From an uncultured Lachnospiraceae bacterium (GTDB taxonomy: Bacteria > Bacillota > Clostridia > Lachnospirales > Lachnospiraceae): a stretch of 64,000 nucleotides of DNA. The DNA is taken from NCBI GenBank assembly GCA_934317845.1, contig CAKRES010000004.1, forward strand, positions 101,405 through 165,404. The letters are read 5' to 3'. The notes under the pieces are model-generated. The model was given only the letters and a program-made list of their open reading frames with translations. It did no database searches and was not told where the DNA came from. This document shows positions 44,156 to 53,484 of this stretch, piece by piece. The stretch's first letter is position 1; every line of letters begins with the position of its first letter. The position numbers were made by a program, and so were the translations under genes.

Positions 44156-45325
44156 ATGAAAAGACAAACTCCATATTATATTATTGATAAAAAAGAATTA
44201 GATTTAAATTTTGATAAATTAAAAAGTGCAATAGAGAATCACTGGAACAATTATATTATAGGTTATTCTTATAAAACGAATGCTCTGCCATGGATAATCA
44301 AGCATTTTGATTCTTTGGGATGTTATGCAGAAGTTGTTTCAGAAGATGAATATAAATTGGCTCAGCTGATTGGTGTTAGTAAAAGTAATATCATTTACAA
44401 TGGACCTGTAAAATCAAAAGAATCATTTATTGAAGCATTAGAAAATGGCTGTATAGTTAATATTGATTCCCAAAGAGAGATTGATTGGTTAGATGATGTT
44501 AATGTAGAAAAAAGGAATATCGGAATTAGAGTCAATTTTGATATTGAAAAGATGTGTCCTGGACAAAGTCAGTGTGGGGATGAAGGTGGACGATTTGGTT
44601 TTTGCTATGAAAATAAACAGCTTTCAAAAGCGGTTAAAAAAATAAAAGACAAAAAAGCAAATATTTGTGGTATACATCTTCATACTAGTTCCAAATCTAG
44701 AGGATTAGATATCTACAAGGCTATTTCGGAGATGGCTTGTAGAATTCAAAAAGAGTATGATTTTGACTTGGCTTATATTGATATAGGCGGAGGCTTTTTT
44801 GGTGGATTAGTTAATAAACCACAGTTTGATGATTATTTATCCTTAATTGAATCGATATTAAGTGATTGCTTTGATTCAAATAAAACAACCTTGATCATAG
44901 AACCGGGTATGGCAGTTGTTGGTGCACCAATAAGTTATGTTTCAACTGTGATTGATGTAAAGGATACCGAATATAATAGATTTGTTATTACAGATGGAAG
45001 TAGAACGAGCATTGATCCTTTAATGTCGAAATCTTCCTACTTTTATGAATGTAACAGAAAAGATTTTTCTAGAAAAAATATTTCAAAGCAAGTGATCTGT
45101 GGTTATACATGTATGGAACATGATAGATTGTTTCAATTAATTGACGATGAAGAACTTTGCGTTGGAGATAAAATAACATACAATAAAGTAGGAGCATATA
45201 CAATGTGTTTGACACCATTATTTATAAAGTATTTTCCAGATGTATATGTAAAAGAAGATAATGGGTATGAGCTGGTTCGTGAACATTGGAGTCCGGAAGA
45301 GTACATTATGAAATCAAAACGATAA
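44156..45325 (+). CDS. Fold-III PLP decarboxylase (LysA/diaminopimelate-decarboxylase-like)
   Basis: A 389-residue fold-type III PLP enzyme. The PLP lysine is Lys40 in GYSYKTNA. DIGGGFFGG (near residue 219) binds the phosphate. The C-terminal active-site Cys is in CGYTCMEHD, and YTMCLTP is the last family block. Dap decarboxylases are usually about 420 residues; the location in a glycan locus and the ATP-grasp neighbour 15 bases on suggest that it makes an amine or D-amino acid building block, not lysine. Substrate is unknown. From here the DNA is clearly more AT-rich than upstream. Confidence 0.85.
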   Translation: MKRQTPYYIIDKKELDLNFDKLKSAIENHWNNYIIGYSYKTNALPWIIKHFDSLGCYAEVVSEDEYKLAQLIGVSKSNIIYNGPVKSKESFIEALENGCIVNIDSQREIDWLDDVNVEKRNIGIRVNFDIEKMCPGQSQCGDEGGRFGFCYENKQLSKAVKKIKDKKANICGIHLHTSSKSRGLDIYKAISEMACRIQKEYDFDLAYIDIGGGFFGGLVNKPQFDDYLSLIESILSDCFDSNKTTLIIEPGMAVVGAPISYVSTVIDVKDTEYNRFVITDGSRTSIDPLMSKSSYFYECNRKDFSRKNISKQVICGYTCMEHDRLFQLIDDEELCVGDKITYNKVGAYTMCLTPLFIKYFPDVYVKEDNGYELVREHWSPEEYIMKSKR

Positions 45326-45340
45326 GGAGACAGTGAAATT

Positions 45341-46297
45341 ATGAATATTTTGATTCTTAGTTCAGGAACACGAAACAAAATTGTACAGTATTTTAAAGAA
45401 ACTATTGGTGGAAATGGAAATGTTATATGTACAGATATGAGTAATTTGGCTCCCTCAATTTATGAAGCTGATAAATATTATATTGTTCCAAAGATTACTG
45501 CTCCAGGTTATATTGATGTTATACTTAATATATGCAAAAAAGAAAATATATCAGGAGTACTTTCGTTGATTGATCCAGAGTTGTCATTATTAGCGAAATA
45601 TCAAGAAAAGTTTGAAAGGATTGGGACAAAGGTAATTGGATCCTCTTATGACTTATGTGAAATGGCACTTGATAAATATGAAATGTATAAATGGTTAGCG
45701 GCACATGAGTATAATTGTGCGAAGTCATATTTAGACAAAGATGTCTTCTATGCAGATGTTGAAGCTGGAGTAGTTCATTATCCAGTATTTGTAAAACCTG
45801 CAAGAGGAAGTGCAAGTATAGCCATTTCAAAAGTATATGATAAGGAAACAATAGAATTGTTATTTGCTCATGGAGAGGGATTAATGATTCAAGAATATCT
45901 TGATGGTCAAGAGATTGGTGCCGATGTGTATATAGATATGATTTCAGGCGAAGTAGCGTCGATTTTTACTAAGAAAAAGATTGCAATGAGAGCCGGAGAA
46001 ACTGATAAAGCGGTTTCATTTAAGGATGTAAGATTGTTCGATTTGATCAAAAAATTTACAAATGAAGCAGGCTTTCGTGGTCAAATTGATATTGATATTT
46101 TTAATGTTGATGGGAAATATTATATTTCAGAAGTGAATCCTCGTTTTGGTGGAGGGTACCCGCATGCGTTTGAATGTGGAGTGAATCACATGAAAATGAT
46201 AATAAACAATCTTGGTGATAAAACAAACAATTGTAATATTGGAAGTTATAAAGATGGCATTATTATGATGAAGTACAATGAAGTAAAAGTGATTTAG
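45341..46297 (+). CDS. ATP-grasp ligase (carbamoyl-phosphate-synthase-large-subunit-like)
   Basis: A 318-residue ATP-grasp enzyme. The N-terminal preATP-grasp fold begins NILILSSGTRNKIVQYF; the ATP-grasp region has VFVKPARGSASIAI, LMIQEYLDGQEIGADVYI, and the metal and phosphate residues in FNVDGKYYISEVNPRFGGGYP. Members usually form an amide or peptide-like bond through an acyl phosphate. It is encoded right after the LysA-like decarboxylase, so it may attach that product to a sugar or acid group of the glycan. This is inference; the family alone does not define the substrate. Confidence 0.85.
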   Translation: MNILILSSGTRNKIVQYFKETIGGNGNVICTDMSNLAPSIYEADKYYIVPKITAPGYIDVILNICKKENISGVLSLIDPELSLLAKYQEKFERIGTKVIGSSYDLCEMALDKYEMYKWLAAHEYNCAKSYLDKDVFYADVEAGVVHYPVFVKPARGSASIAISKVYDKETIELLFAHGEGLMIQEYLDGQEIGADVYIDMISGEVASIFTKKKIAMRAGETDKAVSFKDVRLFDLIKKFTNEAGFRGQIDIDIFNVDGKYYISEVNPRFGGGYPHAFECGVNHMKMIINNLGDKTNNCNIGSYKDGIIMMKYNEVKVI

Positions 46298-46320
46298 AAG
46301 TATTTCAAAGAGGGAAAAGA

Positions 46321-47547
46321 ATGGATATACTAATTGTTTCGCATTTTGGGTCTACATATTCAGAAAATGATAATGATAGATTTTTGTATCTTGCAAAAAT
46401 GTTAAAAGATGAATATCAAGTGGAAATTGTAACGAGTTCATTTTGCCACGAAAAAAAAAATCACAGAAAAAAAACGGAATATAAATGGCCATTTAGTGTT
46501 ACATTCCTTGATGAGATAGGATATAAAAAAAATATATGTTTAAAAAGGTTTTTGTCACATTTTATATGGGGGATTAATTTAAGAAAATATTTGAAGCGAA
46601 GGAAAAAACCGGATGTTATTTACTGTGCTGTCCCTTCGCTGACAGGACCATATTTTGTATCTAAGTATTGTAAAAAGAATAATGTAAAATTTATCATTGA
46701 CGTTCAAGATTTGTGGCCAGAAGCTTTTGAACTTGTTTTTAACATTCCGATACTTAGTAAGATTATTTATGCTCCGTTTAATGTTGTTGCGAATCATATT
46801 TATAAACGAGCAGATTCGATTTGTGCTGTTTCTGAGACATACGCCGAACGTGCAATGAAGAATAATAAAAAATGTAAGAACAAAAATGTTGTTTTTTTAG
46901 GAACAGATTTACATTTATTTGATACGTGTAATGAAGAAACAAGTTATAAAAAAAATGGAAAAGATGAGTTTTGGATTGCCTATTGCGGTACGCTCGGCAG
47001 TAGCTACGATTTAACCACTGTTATTAAGAGCCTTTACTTATTAAAGCAAAGAGGAGAAAAAGAAGCTAAACTAATTGTGATTGGTGATGGTCCATTGATG
47101 AGTAAATTTGAGAATTTAGCTAATAGCTTAGAAATTAATTGTGAATTTACAGGGAGATTGCCTTACAATGAAATGTGTTCATTGTTAAAGAAATGTGACA
47201 TTACTGTTAATCCAATAATGCAGGGAGCTGCTCAAAGTATAATTAATAAACATGCTGATTATTTGGCAAGTGGTTTACCAATGGTGAGTACACAAGATAA
47301 TGTTGAATTTAATAAGCTAATGGATGAATATAAATTTGGTATAAAATGTTCAAATGGTAATGAGAATGAAATAGTAAGTAGTATTTTAAAATTAATGCAT
47401 GATGATGACTTAAGAGTTGTATTGGGAAAAAATGCGCGAATATGTGCAGAAGAAAAATTTGATCGAAATACTTCTTATAAATTACTAACTAATGCTATAT
47501 TAAATGAGGATGGCGGAGATGGTGAATTACAAAGAAATACTAAATGA
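46321..47547 (+). CDS. Glycosyltransferase family 4 (GT-B fold)
   Basis: A 408-residue cytosolic or peripheral glycosyltransferase. The N-terminal half has the WbuB-type pattern DILIVSHFGS, PDVIYCAVPSLTGPY and IDVQDLWPEAF. The C-terminal GT4 nucleotide-sugar site shows YCGTLGSSYDLTTV, LIVIGDGPL and a KHADYLASGLPMV block. It should add one sugar of the repeat unit using a nucleotide-sugar donor; the sugar is unknown. Its last 29 bases overlap the licD-like gene. Confidence 0.9.
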   Translation: MDILIVSHFGSTYSENDNDRFLYLAKMLKDEYQVEIVTSSFCHEKKNHRKKTEYKWPFSVTFLDEIGYKKNICLKRFLSHFIWGINLRKYLKRRKKPDVIYCAVPSLTGPYFVSKYCKKNNVKFIIDVQDLWPEAFELVFNIPILSKIIYAPFNVVANHIYKRADSICAVSETYAERAMKNNKKCKNKNVVFLGTDLHLFDTCNEETSYKKNGKDEFWIAYCGTLGSSYDLTTVIKSLYLLKQRGEKEAKLIVIGDGPLMSKFENLANSLEINCEFTGRLPYNEMCSLLKKCDITVNPIMQGAAQSIINKHADYLASGLPMVSTQDNVEFNKLMDEYKFGIKCSNGNENEIVSSILKLMHDDDLRVVLGKNARICAEEKFDRNTSYKLLTNAILNEDGGDGELQRNTK

Positions 47548-48418
47548 TATTGTGCGTAGTGAAGAAAATCTAAGAGAGATTACTCAAGATGAAAAGATGG
47601 AGCTGAAGAAATGCTTATATGATATGGCATGTGATATAGATAATAAATGTAGAGAACATAACATACATCTTTTTTTGGTTGGTGGATCATTATTGGGTGC
47701 AGTTCGTCATGGTGGTTTTATTCCATGGGATGATGATATGGATTTTGCATTGATAAGAGGGGATTATAAACGTTTGATATCAGTATTTGATGAGGTATTA
47801 GGTCGTGAGTATGAGTTACGTTGTCCCAATTCGAAATTCCCTAATGGTAATAGATTTATGCAAATTTATAAAAAAAATACTGTTCTAAAAACTTTGGGAG
47901 GAAATAATCCCATGCAACCACAATGCGTAAGTATTGACGTATTTCCATATGATTATGTTCCACAAAATAAAATATGTCGATTTGTTCGAGGAATATATGC
48001 AAATATAATGATGGCGATTGCGTCATGTGTTATGGAGAAAAAATATCCTGACGAATTATTATTAAAATATATGAAAAAACATAAAAATGGAAAAAAGTTG
48101 TGTATGTTAAGAAACATAATTGGCGTTTTTTTTAGTTTTAAAAGTCCTGAAAAATGGTTCAATAAAGTGGATGATATAATCGCATATAAGCGTAAGAGTG
48201 ATTTAGTTACCAGTGCAACTGGAAGAAAACATTATTTTGGAGAAGTATATAAATATGGCGTTTTTTTCCCGTTGACTGAAATGAAATTTAATGGACATTT
48301 GTTTTATGCACCATGTCATTATGAGATTTATTTGAAAGGTTTGTATGGTTCTGATTATATGATACCCCCTAAAAATGATGGGAAAGAAAGTCATTTTATT
48401 TCAGAATTAAAGCTATGA
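47519..48418 (+). CDS. LicD/fukutin-type phosphotransferase
   Basis: A 299-residue LicD-family nucleotidyl-phosphotransferase. The diagnostic block is FLVGGSLLGAVRHGGFIPWDDDMDF (spread over about residues 51-75), with the metal-binding DDDMD. Bacterial LicD adds phosphocholine from CDP-choline; fukutin-like relatives add ribitol phosphate from CDP-ribitol. A cytidylyltransferase gene two genes on makes a CDP-polyol donor plausible. ATG 47519 is chosen for its spacing from GAGG at 47506; ATGs at 47504 and 47510 and GTG 47522 are alternatives. It overlaps the previous gene. Confidence 0.88.
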   Translation: MVNYKEILNDIVRSEENLREITQDEKMELKKCLYDMACDIDNKCREHNIHLFLVGGSLLGAVRHGGFIPWDDDMDFALIRGDYKRLISVFDEVLGREYELRCPNSKFPNGNRFMQIYKKNTVLKTLGGNNPMQPQCVSIDVFPYDYVPQNKICRFVRGIYANIMMAIASCVMEKKYPDELLLKYMKKHKNGKKLCMLRNIIGVFFSFKSPEKWFNKVDDIIAYKRKSDLVTSATGRKHYFGEVYKYGVFFPLTEMKFNGHLFYAPCHYEIYLKGLYGSDYMIPPKNDGKESHFISELKL

Positions 48419-48434
48419 AGAAAGAGGGATATTT

Positions 48435-49352
48435 GTGTATAGTGTTGCTGTAATAATGAGTACGTATAATGGATCGACATATTTGGAAGAACAGTTAGAA
48501 AGTATTTTAAAACAAGAAGATGTAGAGGTGCATTTATATATAAGAGATGATGGTTCAAAGCAAGATACAATAAGTATTCTGCAAAAGTATGAATATAGAG
48601 ATAATATTCATATTTTCTATGAAGAGAATATTGGTGTAGGCAATAGTTTTATGAATGCAATGTATAAAATTAAAGAAGCATATGATTACTATTCTTTTGC
48701 GGATCAAGATGATATATGGGATAAGCGAAAATTGATATGCGCTACAAAAAAATTGGAGAACAAAAAGTTTTCACTATATGCATCAAATCAATTGTGTATA
48801 AATGGTGATGGCTCTTTGCTGGGAATAAGATACGATTGTCAACACATTAATTTGAAGCCGATTGAGATATTAAGTAAAAATATGCTAGCCGGTTGTACAA
48901 TGGTTTTTCCACATGCATTATTTGAAGAACTGGTAAGGAAAGAACATCGACCATCGGAGGAACTATTAAAAAACAGAATCCATGATGTTTGGGTAGCTAT
49001 GGTAGCTTGCATATGTGATGGAATATATTATGACAAGAACAGTTATATACAGTATCGACAACACGAGAACAATGTTGTGGGGGCATATTCGGAAGGATTG
49101 GTTTATGGTATTAAACAAAAAATAGCAAAGTTATTTGATTCGAAGCAGAGAAATGGGAGAAGCAAGTTAGCCTTTGAAGTGGTAAACAAGTTTCCTGAAA
49201 GATTTTCAGAAGATGATCTTATGCTTGCATGTGCATACCCACGAAAGCTTAAGAATAAGAGTGTATTATTAAAAAACTCAAAGATAATATGCAATGGTAG
49301 TGGTGAAACCTTGGTGGGATTATGTTTAAAAATCATATTTTGTTTGTTTTAG
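48435..49352 (+). CDS. Glycosyltransferase family 2 (rhamnosyltransferase-like)
   Basis: A 305-residue GT-A glycosyltransferase. SVAVIMSTYNGSTYLEEQL opens the fold, IRDDGSKQDT and FADQDDIWDKRK hold the nucleotide and metal site (DxD-like DQDD), and the C-terminal HDVWVAMVACICDG matches rhamnosyltransferase relatives. GTG start with AGAGGG upstream. It should add one sugar of the repeat unit; the donor is uncertain, and no dTDP-rhamnose genes are in the window. Confidence 0.88.
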   Translation: MYSVAVIMSTYNGSTYLEEQLESILKQEDVEVHLYIRDDGSKQDTISILQKYEYRDNIHIFYEENIGVGNSFMNAMYKIKEAYDYYSFADQDDIWDKRKLICATKKLENKKFSLYASNQLCINGDGSLLGIRYDCQHINLKPIEILSKNMLAGCTMVFPHALFEELVRKEHRPSEELLKNRIHDVWVAMVACICDGIYYDKNSYIQYRQHENNVVGAYSEGLVYGIKQKIAKLFDSKQRNGRSKLAFEVVNKFPERFSEDDLMLACAYPRKLKNKSVLLKNSKIICNGSGETLVGLCLKIIFCLF

Positions 49353-49366
49353 TGAGGTGTTTATGA

Positions 49367-50068
49367 ATGAATTACGTTATAATTTTTGCAGGTGGTATAG
49401 GTTCTAGAATGGGTAGTAAAAAACCTAAACAATTTATGGAAGTAGATAATAAACCTATAATCATACATACGATTGAGAAGTTTGATTCTCATCCCCAAAT
49501 TGATGGTATTGTTGTCGTTTGCAAAGAAGAGTACATTGAATATTGTAAAAATTTAATGCTTTCCTTTCAAATGAAAAAAGTTAAGGATGTTATTCCTGGT
49601 GGAAATAATGGTCAACAATCGATTTATTTTGGTTTGAAATATATAGCTCAGAATATAAAAACATCTGAGAACGATATTGTTTTAATACATGATGGTGTAA
49701 GACCTGTAATTACATCCGAACTAATATGCCAGAGTATAGAATGTGTAAATCTAAATGGAAATAGTATAGCTGTTTCAAAAGCTATTGAAACGGTTATAAA
49801 AATCACACCGGATGGACGATTAGATGAAACAATTGATAGAAGCTTGTGCAGAAATGCAAAAGCTCCTCAGTGTTTTAAATTTAATCAAATCTGGCACGTG
49901 CATAATAAGGCTATTAAAGATGGGAATACTGAAATGATTGATAGTGCAACGCTTATGAGTTATTATGGTTATGAGTTACATGTAACAGAGTGCAGCCCTG
50001 AGAATATTAAGATTACTACTCCAAATGATTTTTACATGTTTAAGGCGTTGTATGACAATACGAAATAG
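49367..50068 (+). CDS. IspD/TarI-like cytidylyltransferase
   Basis: A 233-residue enzyme that couples CTP to a sugar-alcohol phosphate. The N-terminal CTP-binding loop is IFAGGIGSRMGSKKPKQF, followed by DIVLIHDGVRPVIT and FKFNQIWHVHNKA, as in the IspD/TarI group. Its place between glycosyltransferase and SDR genes, near licD, argues for a D-ribitol-5-phosphate or related CDP-polyol role rather than isoprenoid synthesis. The ATG at 49367 lies after GAGGTG. It is 13 bases before the SDR gene. Confidence 0.85.
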   Translation: MNYVIIFAGGIGSRMGSKKPKQFMEVDNKPIIIHTIEKFDSHPQIDGIVVVCKEEYIEYCKNLMLSFQMKKVKDVIPGGNNGQQSIYFGLKYIAQNIKTSENDIVLIHDGVRPVITSELICQSIECVNLNGNSIAVSKAIETVIKITPDGRLDETIDRSLCRNAKAPQCFKFNQIWHVHNKAIKDGNTEMIDSATLMSYYGYELHVTECSPENIKITTPNDFYMFKALYDNTK

Positions 50069-50081
50069 AGGAGAGTCTAAT

Positions 50082-51143
50082 ATGAATTCTATAATGAGAA
50101 ATGATATTGAAAATATTGCTGATTCGGGATGTTTTTCTTCGTTTGATAAAGAAACTATCATGGTAACTGGTGCAACAGGACTAGTTGGATCTATGTTTGT
50201 TAAAAGTGTATTGCGTTACAACCAAAAATATAACCATTCAGTACATGTTTTGGCGATGGTTCGCAATTTAGAAAAAGCAAGTCGGCTGTATACTGATTAT
50301 GAAAAAGAAGAATGTTTAGATGTTATTGAGTGGGATATAAATTGTAGTTTGCAGTATGATGGAAATATTGATTATATAGTTCATGGAGCAAGCATAACGG
50401 CGTCAAAATCCTTTGTAGAATATCCAGTTGAAACGGTTAAAACTGCAGTACAAGGATCAATTAATGTATTAGAGGTGGCAAAAGAAAAAAATGTAAAAGG
50501 AATAGTTTATTTATCATCTTTGGAAGTATATGGGGGATTCGAGAATGACGGAGTCAAGAGGATAAGTGAAACAGATTATGGCTATATAGATTTTCTGAAA
50601 ACTAGAAGCAGTTATTCAGAGAGCAAGAAAATGGTTGAAAATATATTTGTTTCGTATTTTAGTGAGTATGAAGTTAAGACGAAAATAGCTCGATTGACAC
50701 AAACATTTGGTTCTGGTGTGGCATATAATGATAGCCGTGTCTTTGCTGAATTTGCTAGATGTGCAGTTGAAGGGAAAGATATTGTTTTACATACAAAGGG
50801 TGAGACTGTTAGGAATTACTGCTATATTATAGATGCAATTACTGCAATAGCAACGATACTGGTGCATGGAGAGCTTGGTTGTGCTTATAATGTCGCGGGG
50901 GATAATACTGTAGTATCTATTTATGAAATGGCAAATAGATTTGTTAAGTACTCGAATCATGATATTAGTGTTAAAATTCAAAATGATATTAATGAGGGTA
51001 TGGGGTACAACCCAATCGTGAAAATTGAGTTAGTGAATGAATTAATAAAAACGTTGGGGTGGACTTCTCAATGTGATATAGATATGGCTATAAAAAACTT
51101 TTTGGAGTATATGCGTGAAATTGGGGAGGAATTTGACAAATAA
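50082..51143 (+). CDS. NAD-dependent epimerase/dehydratase (extended SDR)
   Basis: A 353-residue SDR started at ATG 50082 (AGAGGAGAG upstream). The NAD loop is TGATGLVGSMF at about residue 29, and the catalytic YSESKKMVE gives the Tyr-x3-Lys pair. LTQTFGSGV and NVAGDN are typical of the extended epimerase group. Translation right after the cytidylyltransferase suggests a joint pathway: in Bcs1-type proteins a TarI-like domain is fused to an SDR that makes ribitol phosphate. Extended SDRs normally act on nucleotide sugars, so a CDP-sugar substrate is also possible. Confidence 0.85.
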   Translation: MNSIMRNDIENIADSGCFSSFDKETIMVTGATGLVGSMFVKSVLRYNQKYNHSVHVLAMVRNLEKASRLYTDYEKEECLDVIEWDINCSLQYDGNIDYIVHGASITASKSFVEYPVETVKTAVQGSINVLEVAKEKNVKGIVYLSSLEVYGGFENDGVKRISETDYGYIDFLKTRSSYSESKKMVENIFVSYFSEYEVKTKIARLTQTFGSGVAYNDSRVFAEFARCAVEGKDIVLHTKGETVRNYCYIIDAITAIATILVHGELGCAYNVAGDNTVVSIYEMANRFVKYSNHDISVKIQNDINEGMGYNPIVKIELVNELIKTLGWTSQCDIDMAIKNFLEYMREIGEEFDK

Positions 51144-51168
51144 ACTGCGTCTAGATAGAGGTAAAACT

Positions 51169-52434
51169 ATGAAAAAAAATAAATTATCAATGATCATATT
51201 AATGTTTTTTGCAATTTATTATCCCCAAATAATATCGATTAATATTATTCATATAGTTGCTGCAATTGCGTGGGGATATTGCTTATTGAATTATGGAAAA
51301 ACAGGAAAAGTGATTAAGAAGAAAAAGGTATTTTATTTGTATGCTGGTTTTTTTTGCATGTTTTTTTACTTAACAATTGTAATTCTTTTTAATGAAACTA
51401 CTTATAAGAATAATATTATGGATTCTTTTATGTGGCTTGCAGAAATTATGCCAATATGTATAATGATAGCAATTATGGGGATGAAAAGAAATATCTCTAT
51501 GGAAGAGTTTGTTGATATTTTGTTATCTGTTGGAATGATTCAAGGGGTACTTTCTGTTTTGAATTTCATGATTCCTTCTTTTCATAATTGGTTTGTTTCA
51601 AAAATTGTTTCGTATGGTTATGATAAAGATGTGTGGGGTGTATTAGGGACTTACAGACTTTATGGATTAGCACATAGTCTTACTTTTTTTATGCCTATTT
51701 TGCAATCGGTCTTCTTTTTGATATCAATGTATTTCTTCAAAAAAAATATGCTAAAATATGCCATTTATATGATTGTATTTGCCTTTTCAGCTATTATAAA
51801 TGCTAGAACCCCTATAATAATAGTTGGTATGGGAATTTTGTTTTTACTATTTCAAAAAAGTACTATACATAAGATTAATAAAAAATCGTTGGCCGTTGCC
51901 CTTGGCTGTATAATATTTTTGCCATTGGTATTTAATTGGGTTTACAATGAATTGCTAGTAGGGAATAATATTTTTGAAAAATGGATTATGGTAGGTTTTA
52001 TGTCTATTATTAAATTTTTTCAAGGCGAAAGAAGTGGTTATTTTTCTTATTTTGATGAAGGAGATAGATTTGTATTGCCTAATGGAGCTGCTTTTTGGTT
52101 TGGCGTTGGAAAAGATACATTTACAGATGGTGGAATAGCAAATGTACATACAGATGTTGGGTATATTAATTATCTCTGGTTGGGTGGAGTGATTTATTTA
52201 GTTATTATCTTTTTAATATTTCTAAGTATTTCAATTGACTTTATTCGTTCTCAAAACAACCTGCTTAAATATATAGGGTGGCTTAGCTTAGGCATAGCAT
52301 TCGTGGGAAATATAAAAGGAATTTTGTTTGCTGTGAACGAATATACTACTTTCGTTCTTGTTTTAGCAGTCTATTATTATGTTCAACGTAATTCTGAAAT
52401 AGGTTGTACCGATGTTTCTATAGAGAAAGGTTAA
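51169..52434 (+). CDS. O-antigen/capsule polymerase (Wzy-like)
   Basis: A very hydrophobic 421-residue membrane protein with about 11-12 helices. It is identified mainly from topology and its place: one large outside loop (about residues 290-340, with GERSGYFSYFDEGDRF and NGAAFWFGVGKDTFTDGG) is typical of Wzy polymerases, which have little sequence conservation. It would join lipid-linked repeat units outside the membrane. The ATG at 51169 has GAGG upstream; earlier in-frame starts lie in the SDR gene. An alternative is an O-antigen ligase-like role. Confidence 0.78.
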   Translation: MKKNKLSMIILMFFAIYYPQIISINIIHIVAAIAWGYCLLNYGKTGKVIKKKKVFYLYAGFFCMFFYLTIVILFNETTYKNNIMDSFMWLAEIMPICIMIAIMGMKRNISMEEFVDILLSVGMIQGVLSVLNFMIPSFHNWFVSKIVSYGYDKDVWGVLGTYRLYGLAHSLTFFMPILQSVFFLISMYFFKKNMLKYAIYMIVFAFSAIINARTPIIIVGMGILFLLFQKSTIHKINKKSLAVALGCIIFLPLVFNWVYNELLVGNNIFEKWIMVGFMSIIKFFQGERSGYFSYFDEGDRFVLPNGAAFWFGVGKDTFTDGGIANVHTDVGYINYLWLGGVIYLVIIFLIFLSISIDFIRSQNNLLKYIGWLSLGIAFVGNIKGILFAVNEYTTFVLVLAVYYYVQRNSEIGCTDVSIEKG

Positions 52435-52440
52435 TGTAAG

Positions 52441-53484
52441 ATGAAGAATTATATGGTGTCCGTCATTGTTCCAGTTTACAATCAACAAAAATATATTGGG
52501 GAATGCTTGAGGTCATTAGTTGAGCAGAATTATGATAATATTGAAATTATTGTAATTAATGATGGTTCTATGGATAAGACCCAAACTATAATTGATGAAT
52601 GGGCTAATGCGGATAAAAGAATTATTACTAAAAAAATACATAACAGTGGAGTGTCGGTTGCTAGGAATACAGGCATAAATATTGCTAACGGAAAATACAT
52701 AATGTTTGTTGATTCGGATGACATAATTCACGAAGATCTTATTTTGTCATTGGTTAAAATATGCGAAAGCGGCAACTGTGATATAGCATATTGTAGCATA
52801 CAGGAGTTCTACGAAGAGAATGTAATGGGGGATGTTCATTGCTTTTTTGAAAATGATAATGGCGATGTAAAAGATTTTTACAGGATTTTATGCGATAAAA
52901 ATATCGATATTTTATTTGGTGGACCATATGGAAAACTATTTTTATTGGATACTATAAAAAGAAATGAAATATTATTTGAAAAAAATCAGTCGATTGGTGA
53001 AGATTTTATTTTTAATATGGAAGTGTTGAAATTATCTCCGAAAGTTGCTTGCACAAATAGTGTTTTATACTATTACAGAGTATCCTCGGATTCGTTGTCA
53101 AAAAAAAAGCACAGATCGGATTTGTTAGTTGATAGATACAAAAAAATTTTTGACTGTTTTTCAGATGCCATAGCAGCTAATGGATGCTTTGAGTGGTATA
53201 ATAAAGCACGAAGTAAATTGTTTATTAGGATAATTCGCATAGCTGTTATGAACGTTTTAGAAAATGATACTATTTCATTGCGACAGAAAATGAACGAATT
53301 AGAAAATGCTCTACAGCACATTACTAATTATAATTATAATATTGAAGATTATAATATGACGATTAAGGAGAAAATTGTTGTAAATACTTTTTGTAATAGG
53401 CACTTTGCTTTGCTATATATTGTTATAGGAATGTCAAATCATAAAACAAAATTCTTAAAGTTAATAAAGGGGATATACAAATGA
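52441..53484 (+). CDS. Glycosyltransferase family 2 (GT-A)
   Basis: A 347-residue glycosyltransferase. VSVIVPVYNQQKYIGECL, VINDGSMDKTQ, SVARNTGINIANGKYI and the DxD motif FVDSDD give a clear GT2 N-terminal domain, and GGPYGKLFLLD plus GEDFIFN form the acceptor-side block. It should add one sugar of the repeat unit; neither sugar nor linkage can be read from the sequence. Its end overlaps the pyruvyl transferase start by 4 bases. Confidence 0.9.
   Translation: MKNYMVSVIVPVYNQQKYIGECLRSLVEQNYDNIEIIVINDGSMDKTQTIIDEWANADKRIITKKIHNSGVSVARNTGINIANGKYIMFVDSDDIIHEDLILSLVKICESGNCDIAYCSIQEFYEENVMGDVHCFFENDNGDVKDFYRILCDKNIDILFGGPYGKLFLLDTIKRNEILFEKNQSIGEDFIFNMEVLKLSPKVACTNSVLYYYRVSSDSLSKKKHRSDLLVDRYKKIFDCFSDAIAANGCFEWYNKARSKLFIRIIRIAVMNVLENDTISLRQKMNELENALQHITNYNYNIEDYNMTIKEKIVVNTFCNRHFALLYIVIGMSNHKTKFLKLIKGIYK

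Noticed and set aside
49367..50068. IspD of the MEP isoprenoid pathway
   Set aside because: The fold fits, but its place in a capsule locus next to an SDR and near licD favours the TarI-like polyol role; phylogeny would decide.
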